This document shows positions 44,611 to 57,316 of a DNA stretch of 64,000 nt, one piece after another. Origin of the DNA: Euphorbia lathyris (Eukaryota > Streptophyta > Magnoliopsida > Malpighiales > Euphorbiaceae); NCBI RefSeq assembly GCF_963576675.1, contig NC_088917.1, positions 11,932,001 to 11,996,000 of the forward strand, in the 5' to 3' direction. A program made the translations under genes and the position numbers. Each line of letters opens with the position of its first letter. Positions within the stretch are counted from its first letter, which is position 1. A model generated the notes under the pieces. That model saw only the letters and a list, made by a program, of their open reading frames with translations. It ran no database searches and was not told the origin of the DNA.

Positions 44611-47600
44611 CTACAACAACAACAAAGTCTTAGTCCCGAAATGATTCGGGGTTGGCTAACATGAACCATCATATAAAACCGTGAAATCAAGTCGTGTCAG
44701 CGACACAAATTCGCTCCCTCCACTCCGTCCTATCCACTACCATATTTTCCTCAATTCCCAATAAACTCATATCACTCCCGATCACCCTCCTCCAAGTTTG
44801 CTTAGGTCTTCCCCTACCCCTCACCACTACATCCCTTTGCCACTCTTCGGTTCTCCTAACCGGCGCATCAAGCGCTCTACGTCTCACATGGCCAAACCAC
44901 CTTAGTCGGTTTTCTCTCATTTTATTCTCAATAGATGTGACCCCTACTTTTGTCCTAATTATTTCATTACTCACCCGATCCTTTCTCGTATGACCACACA
45001 TTCATCTCAACATACGCATCTCCGCCACCGACATCTTATGGAGGTGGCAGTGTTTCACTGCCCAACACTCCGTACCATATAACAATGCTGGTCTAATTGT
45101 CGTCCGGTAGAATTTTCCCTTCAATCTATTAGGCATGCCGGAGTCACAAAGAAAACCCGTAGCACTCTTCCACTTCGACCAACCAGCTTTAATCCTATGA
45201 GCAACATCTCCATCTACTTTTCCATCCGTTTGGATAATAGATCCTAAATACCGGAAGCAACCCGAGGCCTGAACAGCTCTCCCATCTAGGGTGATTGTCC
45301 CTGCCTCCCTACTCCTATGGCTGCTAAACTTACACTCCAAATATTCTGTCTTACTTCGACTCAACTTAAAGCCTTTAGATTCTAGAGTTTGTCTCCATAG
45401 TTCCAACTTCCTCTCCACTCCTTCTTTCGTCTCATCAACCAACACAATATCATCTGCAAACAGCATGCACCATGGTATACCATCTTGAAGTGAACTTGTT
45501 AGTTCATCCATAACGATGGCAAAAAGAAATGGGCTTAGTGCGGAACCTTGATGCACTCCAATCGTAATAGGAAACTCTTCAGTCTTCCCAACACCAGTAC
45601 GTACACTCGTGCATGCTCCCTCATACATGTCCTTTATGATGTCAATATATTTCCACGAAATGCTTTTCCTTATCAAGGCCCACCAAAGTACTTCCCTTGG
45701 TACCTTATCATATGCTTTCTCCAAGTCAATGAAAACCATATGCAAGTCTTTCTTCTTATTTCGATAGTGCTCCATTAATTGTCTCATTAGATGGATGGCT
45801 TCCATAGTTGATCTTCCCGGCATAAAGCCAAACTGGTTTTCTGAGATCTTCACCGTCCTCCTTAGCCTTTGTTCGATCACTCGCTCCCAAAGTTTTATAG
45901 TGTGACTCATTAATTTGATTCCCCGATAGTTGGCACAATCTTGGACATCGCCTTTGTTCTTATACAAAGGGATTAAGATACTTTTCCTCCATTCTGATGG
46001 CATCTTATTGTTTCTCCAAATTTTGTTGAAGAACGTCGTCAACCATTCGATTCCTCTTTCTCCCAAACATCTCCAAATCTCAATAGGGATGCCATCAGGT
46101 CCTACTGCTTTCTTCAACTTCATCTTACTTAATGCCATTTTGACTTCACCCTTTTGAATTCTCCGCAGGCATTCATGATTTATCATATCATGATGGATAC
46201 TTATATCTCCAACATCTTGTCTGCGATCTCCATTAAATAAGTCATCAAAATAGGACCTCCATCGTTCCTTGATATCCTTATCTCCAACTAGGACTTTCTG
46301 GTCCACATCCTTCACACATTTAACTTTTCCGAGATCTCGCGTCTTCCTATCTCTCATCCGAGCAATTCTATATATGTCTCTTTCCCCTTCTTTCGTATAC
46401 AATCTTGTATACAGATCCCGATTCACCTTTGCTCTAGCATCTCGTATGACCTTCTTTACTTCCCTTTTAGCCTCTTTGTATTTTTCGTAGTTCTCGTCAC
46501 TCCTACATTTCCCCAATATTTTATAGGATTCTCGCTTACCCTTTACTGCTTATCGTAGTTCTTCTGTCCACCAAGATGTGTCCTTACCCGGTGGCATGCT
46601 ACCTTTAGATTCCCCTAGAACTTCCTTCACTACTTCCCTTATACTATGCTCCATCTTAGTCCATATCGAATCTATATCTAAATCCATATTACAAGTCCAA
46701 ATATCTTTTTTGGTCATCTCATCCACAAATTTTTGTTGATTCTCCCCTTGCAATTTCCACCACTTAATCTTAGTCTCTACTTGTGGTGTTTGTTTTCTTA
46801 TACATTTCCTACTTCGAAAATCAAGCACCACTACTCTATGTTGGGTTGTCGTACTCTCACCAGGGATCACCTTACAATCAATATAACTCTTTCTCCAAGC
46901 ACTCCTTACTAAGAAGAAGTCAATTTGGCTCTCATTACCGCCACTCCGATAAGTCACTAAGTGGGATGTTCTCTTCATAAACCATGTGTTCATGATACTC
47001 AAGTCATAGGCTGATGCGAATTCCAAAATATCATTTCCTGCTTCATTCTTATCTCCAAAACTATACCCTCCATGAACACTCTCAAACCCATCTCGCCTAG
47101 AACCCACGTGTCCATTAAGATCACCCCTAGTACCATTTTTTCATCCCTAGGAACATGTTGCACCACTTCCTCTAAGTCCTCCCAAAAAGCTTGTCTTATA
47201 GAGACATCTAATCCTATTTGTGGCGCATATGCACTAATGACATTCACAACCTCATCCCCTATCACTAGCTTAACACTCATAATTATATCGCTCTTCCTAG
47301 ACACCACTACTACATCATCAATATACTCCCTATCAATAAGAATACCTACTCCATTTCTACCCTTATCCTTTCCTGAGTACCAAAGCTTATAACCCCAATG
47401 AGCTATCTCTCTAGCCTTGGCTCCAACCCACTTGGTTTCTTGTAGGCACATTATATTTATTCTCCTCCTCTTCATAACATCTACAATTTCAGCTAATCTT
47501 CCTGTCAAAGAACCTATGTTCCATGTCCCAAAGCGTAACCTACTGCCCTTACCCCTACCCCTACCATTACCGTGGACTAGCTTATTTACCCGCAACCCTT

Positions 47601-47871
47601 GCATATTTGACACCACCCCCGGGTCCTGGGGTGGCGCACCGCTTCGGGGCGACGACCTAGCAACCCTTGCACATTTATCACTACACCCGGGTCTAGGAAG
47701 TGCAGCGCGTCGCTGAGTAGGGAACGCCCCAACGATATTTATATCATGGTTCATGTCATAAGATGTGGCTAAGTTTTACGCTGGCCGCCACAAACCTACC
47801 GCAACCCTCCTCCTTTGTCCGGGTTTGGGACCGGCTGTAAAGGCCACCAAGTGACCCTCACAGGCGGAGTT
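44611..47871 (-). mobile_element. Complete-length RTE-type LINE with 18-bp target duplication
   Basis: Flanked by AAAATTATCACATCAATA at 44593-44610 and 47872-47889. The 3' end (44611 on, minus strand) has the typical plant RTE tail ending in repeated TTG units instead of poly-A. The coding part (47754-44687) runs endonuclease then reverse transcriptase. Length (3261 bp) and the exact duplication show a complete insertion. Confidence 0.9.
44687..47754 (-). pseudogene. RTE ORF: endonuclease plus reverse transcriptase, broken at three places
   Basis: The product would nick the target DNA and copy the element RNA at the break. N-terminal endonuclease: LRFGTWNIGSLTGRLAEI, then CLQETKWVGAKA with the catalytic Glu. 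Reverse transcriptase: [64 protein letters not shown] and the FADD catalytic box; the C-terminal end has [11 protein letters not shown]. Lesions: a 1-base frameshift near 47133 inside the endonuclease, an in-frame TAA at 46550-46552 and an in-frame TGA at 45002-45004 near the C terminus. The pieces after 47107 are otherwise all in one frame, so decay is light, but the copy is not autonomous. Confidence 0.9.
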
Positions 47872-47889
47872 AAAATTATCACATCAATA

Positions 47890-50474
47890 TGTGGCTGAAA
47901 TTTGAATCAACTAGTTCCCAACAAAATTTTGAAAAGTCCGACTATGGATTGGATTAGTATTGTTCTCTCTACTTACATGATGATGATGCATTAATAGTGA
48001 AACTGGCACGACATTATTTGAGTGTACAGAACCAGTATTGATCCAAGTCTATTGTAGAAATTTTTATCGATTTTGAAGATAAAATTAATATAAAAGGTCT
48101 AAGTAAGAAACAATCCGAAATTATAGCAATAGGATAGGAACAAATTCAATTCTATATGAGAAATTAAGAATGATTGATTGGTTTCTATTAATAAAATGTG
48201 TTTCGAATATTGGTAAGCATATTTTAAAGTCGTGAGATTAAAATGAAATTTGGAAGTTGATTGTCTTGTAATGATTTGAGCCTGTAAAAATGGTGTCGGA
48301 TATATGGTTTGAGAAAAGAATGATCCTGAAAGATGACGATCAAGAAAAAATAAATTGAATTCTATATTGCTCAATTGACACTAATGTGTTTTTAGTACAT
48401 ACATATGTATGTACTTTAAAATTATGAGGTTGAATAAATTATATAATATTACATAATAGGGTTAATTCCAAAGAAATCCATGTGTTATACTATTTTGCAT
48501 GTGATATTTTTTTTTTTTCAAAACAAAGATGGTGTTTGTCAATATTCACAAATCGATGACTTTTAAGTTGATATTGCTAAATTTTGCCTTTAACAATCTC
48601 AAAATGAAAATTTTCTAAAATTAAAGTTGTTTAGTATTGCATTTACTATGTAATCGCATTTTTTAGTTTTGAAAATCATCATTTGTTGAGTTTTCTCTAA
48701 ACATTAATTTTCTCTACTCACCAAATAACACATAAAATGACCTCAAAACAAAAAAAGTTGAAGAATAAAAATTGTTTAAAATATTATCAATTTTTTTTTA
48801 AAAAAAAATTATTGGCAATGTCAATCCAAAAGTCCTCGATTTACAAATGTCGATAAGCACATCCTCGTTTTGACCAAAAAAAAATATCATAGTCCTCCAT
48901 TTATAAAACAGTGCACATAAGGCATTGCACTCATTTGGATCCTCAAACTAAAGTTTCAAAGTCAATTAGGACCATAAACTATCAAAATCATCAATCAGGT
49001 ACCTGAACTGAGCAAAAATCATCAATTGAGCCAGCATCCTATTCTGAAATCAGAAAGTGTGATTGTTTGATATAAACTGTAATAATCTCTGTGTTGGTTC
49101 AAAATGAGATTATGGAAGAGGGTTTGAAACTGTTCAACCGAATGATTTTCAATGGGGCCTCAATTAATGAGTTTTGTTTAGAATGGTGACTCAATTGATG
49201 ATTTTTGGTAAGTTCAGAGACCTCATTGATGATTTTGATAGTTTGAGGTCTTAATTGACTTTGAAACCTTAGTTTAAAGGGCCAAATGTATATTATGCCT
49301 TTAAAATATTATCAAATTTTTTTAAAAAAATCATTTTAAGATCATTAACAACTGACCGTCCTTATTTTAAAAAATAATAATACCATAGTACTCCATCTAT
49401 AAAAACAGCTAACATAAGTTTGTTTTTTAATTAACCGTGCATAATATTGTGGCAGACTGACTATATTCTTTCTATAGTCAAACAAGTTAAAAAGAAAATT
49501 AAAATTAATCCAATGGTGAAAACACATCAAGTAAGGCTTACTTTATAAAAAACAAAGTAAGTATAGCGGACACCTCAATCACGAGTGATATCTACAACTT
49601 CAAGAAATGTCTTTTATATGCTCCTTATAACCAAACTCAATAGGAGGCCCATTTCGATTCCAAAGGCCCAATGTACAAGGAAGGCCAATTGTGACAAGGG
49701 TCAAATACATAAATATCATAATTAAGTACAAAATTACAACTAAGTCATATTACCAAACTTAATTCTTAATATGTCATTATTCTCTATATATTATGATTTT
49801 ATACCGTAATTTAAAAATTCTAGACTCCAATTCATAAATCATAAACCCTAGTAAATATATTCTAGACTTCTAATTTATAAATTTTAATTCTTAAAATATA
49901 TTAAAAGTACTTATTTTACTAGTTTGATATAATCTAAAATTATGACTTGACATAATTGTAAATAGTTTTTAAAAGATGAATTTCTATGTAATTTTCCCTT
50001 GACAAATCGCCCAACGGCCTTGACCAAGGGTAAAACAATTTTGCACACCATTTTAGCTTATAAATGAATAATAATTACTTTTTCTCTCAATAGGATTAAT
50101 TGCTTTCATTTTCTCACTCATACTTATTACTGACCTGAACTTGAGAGTGTATTTAGGAGCTTCATCCCAGCATAAGTCACCAAACACTAGGTGAAGTCAA
50201 ACATGGAAGAATTTAGATCCGATCAAACATTTGATACAATGAACATGAATCGAACTCGTAGAAAAAGCAGTCATGTTCACATGTACCTTAATGACCAAAT
50301 GAATTTGATCATTCATTGTTAGATATAGAACTATTAAATCTAAGTTTTAGGATGTTTTGTATTTCCATCCTAAGATTTTAATATGTCTAGATTTAATGGT
50401 GAATGATCAAATACTACATGATCATTAAGGTGCATGTGATCAAAACCGGTAGAAAAAGGCCTTAGCCATCGGCC
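47890..50474. other. AT-rich intergenic DNA with repeats
   Basis: 48590-48790 matches the dispersed repeat at 26380-26700. 48925-49300 is a fold-back element (TTTCAAAGTCAATTAGGACC left, inverse TTAATTGACTTTGAAACC right). 49690-49995 is the third copy of the repeat at 23700 and 27530. No gene. Confidence 0.5.
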
Positions 50475-51059
50475 TCAAGGTTCGAAAGAAATCTCTAATT
50501 CCTTAACATGGGAAGAGAAAATCCCACACAATAATGAGCACGATGTTGAAGATATGGATCCTAGGACAACTCGGTGGAGACAATTGACACAGCTCGAAAT
50601 TTTGTTGTAGATCCTAATATGTGCTTCTCGCCACGTTACAAAAATTTCAAGAAACTTAAGGGCGAATGGCTGAAACTCAATTGTAATTGTAATAGGGTCG
50701 ATGAGTTTGCTATAAAATGTATGTGTTATGTATCTAGTCTCGAGCAAACACTCAAAAGATTCCTAACCACAACTACGGACAAATGTATCCCGTTATATCA
50801 AGTAATAAATTTGGTAAAGATCGGGTATCAAATCCATATGAGTTATTTTTAAGCAAGTAATATCCTACTAGGCCTTCTTAATGTTTAAGTGAACGATAAG
50901 TATATTTTGATTCTAATTAATTCTACTTTTACTCTTATTCTATGTAAGACAAACTTTTAGCATGTATTTTTTCAATTAGAGGAAGTGCGGCAAGGTCGAT
51001 CCAATGAAATGTGTTCTGATGTTCTAATTCAATTTTATGCAAGCAATTATACTTGTTTG
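50475..51059. other. Unassigned tract, no gene recognised
   Basis: ORFs of about 90 codons are open on both strands (50574-50852 plus; 50475-50747 minus), but neither has a known domain. Possibly a decayed gene or chance. Confidence 0.3.
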
Positions 51060-51800
51060 AGTTTAATCCCATCATCCCCTTTTGGTGCTAATCAATCCTC
51101 TTAGTCTTGCTGATGCGGAGCATCTCCTTGGAGGATCGGGTCCGGACGAGGGAAGTCAGAGGAAGAACTAAGCACGAGCAACAAGCGAGTAAAGAGGCTA
51201 AAACAGTGCCACACAACAGCCAATCCACGCTCCGCTTGGATTGGGCACGATCCGCTTGAGGGAAAGCACGCTCCGCGTGAATGAAGGATTGATCCGGAGA
51301 AAAGTCTAGAGACCAATCCACGCGGAGCTTGGAATTAGGCACGCTCCGCGTGGACTCAATTTAAAGAACTTGTTCCTTACTCCAGCCTCCTCCTTAATTA
51401 TAATTTTGTCACTCTTTATTTACAACTCATGCCACTCTCTATTTACCATCCATGTCACCCCTTTATATTCAACTCGTTTTACCCTTATCTTTATCATTTT
51501 AATTAGTTAAGTGATTTACCCTTTTATGTAATTTGTTTTAGGGTTTTGAGATGGTATAAATACATCTCTTTCTTTGTAATTGAATTAACTTTTTATCAAT
51601 CAAATTTATATCTTCTTCCTTATGAAGTTTGTTAAGGTTTTCACCTTCAACAATGGGGATTTCACTATTCCTATAGATTTAGTTCATAAAACCGGGATTA
51701 ACTCCTTCAAATTTAGCTTGAGAAGAAATATCTTTATCAGTTTACGATTAAAACTAACATGTCCCGAAACCGATTTGTATCACTCACTAAGGAATGGTCG
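51060..51800 (+). mobile_element. LTR-like tract with palindromic CACGCTCCGCGTG repeats
   Basis: A 13-bp motif occurs five times: 51226-51238, 51246-51258, 51267-51279, 51319-51331 (inverted) and 51340-51352. A TATA-like ATAAATAC is at about 51554. The layout of GC-rich palindromes before a TATA box and a T-rich leader resembles the U3/R of plant LTRs, but no ends or duplication were found. Confidence 0.35.
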
Positions 51801-52874
51801 AACTTAAACTCATAAACTAAGGATATTATACTAATTTTATATGTATCAATACATAATTAGTTTATTTTTTGGTTCAGTTTCGGTTTTTGCAATAAAAATC
51901 GCAACCTAATCTATCGGCTTTGGTTAGCCTATTTTTACGTTTAGTTTTAGTTTTAAAAATCGATTTTTCGGTTTTCAGGTGTAACTAATAATTAATAGTT
52001 TAGTTTCCCTTAATAGCGAGCTGCAGAAAAGTTAAAAAAAAATATAATAATTAAGATGTAACTAATAAAAACTACTATATGGTTATTAATTTATTAGTTG
52101 AGGGAATTGGATCTATTGCAATTATTACTTATATATAGATCTGAAGTGCATGCATATTCTACGTAGGTCGTTTGACACAATAATTGGACTATGTCTCTTC
52201 TTTTATATATATATAGCCGCATCTTGTCAATCTTAAATTTTTATCCGTTTATTTTTTCATTACATATCCTATTCCATTATCCTAATGAATATACTTCGTA
52301 AATTTCATTCCCATCTCATTTAAATCATGAGTACCTTTACCCGTTAAAAATCAACAGCTAAATCAAAAAATATTACAAATTTAACAAAGAATAAATTTAA
52401 TAAACATCCATAAATAATTTATTATAAATTTAATAAATATTCTAAATTCGAATTTATAAATCACTCCAATTATCAATAAAATTCACTAAAAATAAACAGG
52501 CAAATATATAGCAGGTACTCGATAATAGATACATTATCATACCCATCTTATACCTATCACGTGTAATTTTATTAATATTATACCCGTCCATACGTTTTAT
52601 ACAGAAAGGAGCAAATTCAATCACAGTTATTTCAAGTAGCAAAACCTAATCCGTAAGGAGAAAATTCAATCACGGTTTATTGAAGTTTTGTGAAGTTTTG
52701 TTTTTGTATATGGATATTCACGAAAATTTCTTAATACAATCTCTAACTTTTTATACTTATCTAGAAAAGTTGCATGCGCTGGTACTTTAAAAACATCCTA
52801 TTTACTTTTTGAATTTGTTGAATTAAACTTATTGACCTTTTAAAATCTATGTGGTAGAGCAAGATGAAATCTTG
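51801..52874. other. AT-rich intergenic DNA
   Basis: No gene or clear repeat structure seen. Confidence 0.5.
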
Positions 52875-52890
52875 AACAAGTTTAGAAGCT

Positions 52891-53213
52891 TTTTTTGGTA
52901 AGAAGGAGGGCAAAGCCCAAAACAAGGAGAAGAAAACTAAACTACGGTAACAATTCTTTTCGTAGATCGACCCTGTCGATCGCCGGTAAGAATATCCTGG
53001 AGGCCTACATGAGGCACATCACACTCGTGATAACCCAAAGACACTGATCCTGCAAAATTTGCCATCCAGTCAGCAGTCTGATTGCCCTCGCGATAAACCT
53101 GCGCTAAGGCAATCTCCCAATTTCTTTCCTGAAGATCCCTGCATTTCTTAACGAGCCAGGCTTGGGGGTGGTGCCAATCAATTTCCTCGTCAAGGGCCTG
53201 TACCACATCCCGA
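52891..53213 (-). mobile_element. Severely 5'-truncated L1 LINE with 16-bp duplication
   Basis: Flanked by AACAAGTTTAGAAGCT at 52875-52890 and 53214-53229. The minus strand encodes the C-terminal end of the LINE RNase H domain (VYREGNQTADWMANFAG) and ends with the plant L1 tail CTTCTTACC plus poly-A. The last bases are shared with the LINE at 53426-55665, so both come from related L1 lineages. Confidence 0.85.
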
Positions 53214-53425
53214 AACAAGTTTAGAAGCTAAGATTAGTGTTTATAAGCAAGTTTAGGGTGCAAAAACGCCATTTAAAAATTTGAGAGATTTAATAGGCGA
53301 ATCTAAACAGAGTCAATGGATAAATAGAAGGTTTTCAAAGTATAGAGGGGCATTTTACTTTTTCGAACAAGTATATTAATAGTAATAAATTCACTAAAAT
53401 CTAATTATATTAATAGTAAAGTTAC

Positions 53426-55665
53426 CATGGGTATTCGTAAAGGGGATCCTATAAGCCCCTTCCTTTTTGTTATTGCCATGGAAAGACGGTGAGCAAAGGG
53501 ACTCTCCACCCTGTTTCCATCAACAGACATTGCCCCCCTGTTACCCATTTACTCTTTGCTGATGATGTCATGCTTTTTGTGGAGGGTAATGAGGAACAAA
53601 TTAAGGCTGTGATGGATATCCTCGACTGCTTTTGTGAGGCTTCTGGCCAGAAGATTAACATCCATAAATCTCGTATGCTTTGTTCCAAGAATATGGATAA
53701 TAGCTTGTGTAGAAGACTGAGTGAGATGTCTGGCATTCCCCTGACTCAATCGTTTGGGAAATACCTTGGGGTCCCTCTTCATAGTGACAGGGTGTCCAAA
53801 GCCTCTTTTAAAGACATTTTGGACAAATCTAACGGTTTGTGTGCTAGCTGGAAAGCTAATTCTCTTTCCCTTGCAGGTCGCCTTACTTTAATCCAGTCTA
53901 TCAACTGCGCTGCTCCAAATCACATCATGCAAGCCTGTAAGCTTCCTGAGCCGGTCCTCAACGACCTTGATAAAATTAATCGGTGTTTTCTGTGGGGAGA
54001 GTCTGGGGATGGGAGGAAGATTCACCTGGTCCCTTGGAAGGAAGCCTGCCAGCCTAAGAGCAGGGGGGGTCTTGGTATAAGGCAAGCTAAGGACAATAAT
54101 AAAGTCCTGTTAATGAAGCTTCTTTGGAGAATGTGGCAATCCCCCTCCTCCCTTTGGGTTCGTCTTCTGTGCGGCAAGTATAGAAAAGATAGAATCTTTG
54201 GTGGCCCGAAGGAGAGGGTTGTCAGCTGTTCCTTCCTCTGGAAAGGGCTTAGTGTTGTTTTTGATGAGTTCTATACGGGGATTGGCTTGGAGGTGGGTAA
54301 TGGGAGATCCATTAGTTTCTGGTATGACACCTGGATTGGTGACAAACCGTTGATTGAGGTGTGCATCGCCCCTCCGCCGAATGATCTCCTCTCTTGGAGA
54401 ATTGCTGATGTGGTGGACTCGGAGGGAGACTGGATCTAGTCTAAGTTCGACTCCTTTCTTAGCCTGGAGACCTTCCTTAATATTAGAGGTGTGAAGATTA
54501 GTAATCAGGAGGAGGATAAGGACAGACACTGCTGGGCCTTGACTAATAATGGTTCGTATTCTTGCAAATCGGCCTATGAAGCTTTTACCCCTAATAGGGC
54601 TGATCCTCCCTTGGAAATTTGGAAGTCCATTTGGGCCCTCAAAGTCCCCTACCGCATTAGGAGTTTCCTATGGCTGGGAGTCAAAGACAGGCTCCTCACG
54701 AATGCAGATAGACACAGAAGGCACTTGGCTGTTTCTGGTGCCTGTAGCAGATGCAGCGGCCATGTGGAAACCTTGTGCCATGCTTTGAGGGATTGCCCGA
54801 ATAGTAGAAAGGTTTGGGAAGGGGTCCTTCCTCACCACATCCTTCCTTCCTTTATGGGGTTCTCTGATATTGACTTGTTCTTTGAAGGCGTTAATGGGAA
54901 TTTGTTGGCCAGTATGGAGCACGGGGCTATTCTCTTCGCTATTATTTGTCACCAAATGTGGAAATGGAGGAATGAAGAGTTATTTGCTGAGAAGACTGTC
55001 TTTATTCCTGACCTCCGGTTTTACTTCTCGAAAAAACTCTCTGTTATTACAAAGAGTTTTGAAGGAGAGCCCCTGGTTCACCCCTCCCCGGTTAAAGAGG
55101 TCCAGTTAGTTGGTTGGAGGAAGCCCAGGGAAGGGGTTGTCAAGTTGAATACGGATGGCTCCTGCCTTAGTAATGGCAGAATTGCTGCTGGTGGAGTTCT
55201 TCGGGATGCTGGTGGCGCCTGGCTGGCTGGGTTTTCCCATAACTTAGGTATGGGCTCCTCCTTTACTGCGGAGCTCTAGGGGATCTTGTCTGGCATTAAA
55301 CTCGCCATTCGCATGGGTGTTAAAAGACTTTCGGTGGAGTCTGACAATTTGGAGGCTATCAACAGGATTTCGGATAGACAGGCTGTTTGTCTTAAGAGTC
55401 AGAATCTCATTAAAGCCATCTTGAGGCTTCGTCCTGCCTTCGATTCTCTTACCTTCTCCAATATTTATAGGGAGCAAAACCGCGTGGCGGATCGCTTGGC
55501 AGCTGCTGGGCATGGGGGGATGTTAGGTGTTTCTACCCTTTCCGTTCCTCCTTCTTTTCTGTTACCTTCTCTTCTTGAGGATAGGATTGGGGTCAGTCTT
55601 CCTAGACTGATCCCGGGTTAGGTTTTTGTTTGTTTGTTTTTTTCTTCCCTTCTTACCAAAAAAAA
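53426..55665 (+). mobile_element. 5'-truncated L1 LINE with 11-bp duplication
   Basis: Flanked by AGTAAAGTTAC at 53415-53425 and 55666-55676. It starts inside the reverse transcriptase domain and ends with TTCTTACC and poly-A. The coding content is described in the pseudogene entry. Confidence 0.85.
53432..55621 (+). pseudogene. L1 ORF2 3' part: reverse transcriptase, zf-RVT and RNase H
   Basis: Begins within the reverse transcriptase (GIRKGDPISPFLFVIAM). After a stop near 53487 the FADD box follows as LLFADDVMLF in a second frame running from 53489. Then come the thumb region (FGKYLGVPLHSDR, SLAGRLTLIQS), the zf-RVT domain (SYSCKSAYEAF, VPYRIRSFLWLGVKDRLLT, CSRCSGHVETLCHALRDC) and an RNase H domain (KLNTDGSCLSN, VESDNLEA, YREQNRVADRLA). 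Two in-frame TAG codons at 54437-54439 and 55277-55279 interrupt an otherwise open frame, each where tryptophan is usual. Non-functional through truncation and stops. Confidence 0.88.
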
Positions 55666-55676
55666 AGTAAAGTTAC

Positions 55677-56605
55677 TACGAATAGATTTAAGGCTTAAAA
55701 TATTTTTTGACCCTTGACCTATCTAAAATTTTATCATTTGACCTCTGACCTATTGTTTGGTCACATTTAGCCACTGACTTATCCCATTTAATAAAATTTC
55801 ATCCAATTTGTATGAATACTTAACGGAATCGTTATCTCATTGACAAGTAATGATATTTTGATACTTGAACTTGAAACGTGATATTTCTTAAAGTTTTCCA
55901 CATTATGTGGAAATAATTAATTAGATTAAAAAATAAAAAAATAAAAACAAATCCTAAACTAAAATCTATTAAGTTCAAATATCAAAATATCGTTACTTAT
56001 CAATAAGATAATGATTCGGTGAAGTTTGAATACAAATTAGGTGAAATTTGACCAATTGGAATAAATCAGAAGCCAAATGTAACTAGATAATAGGTCATGA
56101 ACCAAATGATAAAATTTTAGATATATCATGGACTAAATAGTGCTTTTAAGTCTAGTTTTAGGAAAAAGTCAACCAAAAATATAATATGGCGAGTCAATTA
56201 TTATCACATAGGATTCTTCATTTACAAATTTACCATGTATCTATCGTGCACGGACTACTCTAGTATTTTAGAAATCCTAAAAAACACTTGTTCTACATTT
56301 TTTTTTACAAATCTAAGTTTTAAAAATATAAAATTTAATAAAGTTTTGACATACTATGAACAACCAAACCAAATTATGATTAAACTTTTAGGACAATTTA
56401 CAGAAAACGAACCATTTGACAACTATATTATTGTGAGATATTGTACAAATTTAGTCTATGGTTATTGGGGAAGAACATACTTAACACTCACGTACAAAAC
56501 AATGCAATTTTAAGTTTAGCGTTTACCAAACAACACAATTTCAATCCTCATTAATCAATATGAGTTTTTTATGTGCGATTTTAATCCTTTAATAAGACTT
56601 GAAAC
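55677..56605. other. Intergenic DNA with a fold-back repeat
   Basis: 55690-56150 is a fold-back element (CTAAAATTTTATCATTTGACC left, inverse CAAATGATAAAATTTTAG right); half of a similar element is at 25850-26020. 56601-56605 is the GAAAC target duplication of the Copia insertion. Confidence 0.5.
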
Positions 56606-57316
56606 TGAAGGACCCAAAAGATGGGTAACCAATAACAACAATCAAATACGCGGAATACCAATAACAACACCACAAGGATCAATCTAACAAACAATCAACC
56701 AAAGCATAACCCAAGTCCAAATCAAAATAGCAACTATAACCACAAGAATGGAAATCCAAAACCACAATCAACAACACAAGATTTATACGTGGAAAACCTC
56801 TTCGGTGTGAAGAGTAAAAACCACGGGACCTTTGAGGAGTCCACCCTACTTCTCTTATTATGATAAAATTGAGGGCAAAACAAACCCAACAAAGTCTTAC
56901 AAAAGGTTTATAACCCACCAACAATCATGAAACAATAGGAGATTTGAAGAAGTAGACAAATACCAAGAAAGAGAAGAAATCAATCTACAATCTACAATCT
57001 GCCCCAACTCCGAACAGACCTTCCCGACCTCCGAACGATAATCCCAAAGGTGAGAACAAGGAACAATATGTCTAGAAGCTCCTGTCCAAAAATCGTGACG
57101 ATCCGACGGTTCAATCTCCGGGAATCGACAAAAACGTGAACTGATCTAAAGAGAGAAAGGCCAAATCCGAAAATCTCTTTTGTGTGTGTCTTTTCTTCTT
57201 CCTTCACTTATATTAAATGAATACAACTCATTCCAATAAATACACATTAATATAGCTTCTCAAAGAAGCCAAAATTAATAATAAATGGACTTTAAATATG
57301 GGCGGGACGCATAACA
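56606..57316 (-). mobile_element. Copia 3' LTR (711 bp)
   Basis: Plus-strand ends TGAAGGACCC and GCATAACA. It carries a 7-bp tandem duplication (CTACAAT, near 56985-57000) that is absent from the other LTR. Confidence 0.93.

Noticed and set aside
44449..44664. ORF with repeated Tyr-Ile
   Set aside because: Translation of an (AT)n microsatellite.
50574..50852. 92-codon plus-strand ORF as a gene
   Set aside because: No domain, no homologue recognised and the opposite strand is equally open; left as unassigned.
54668..54955. Antisense ORFs inside the L1 element
   Set aside because: Opposite strand of recognisable zf-RVT and RNase H coding sequence.
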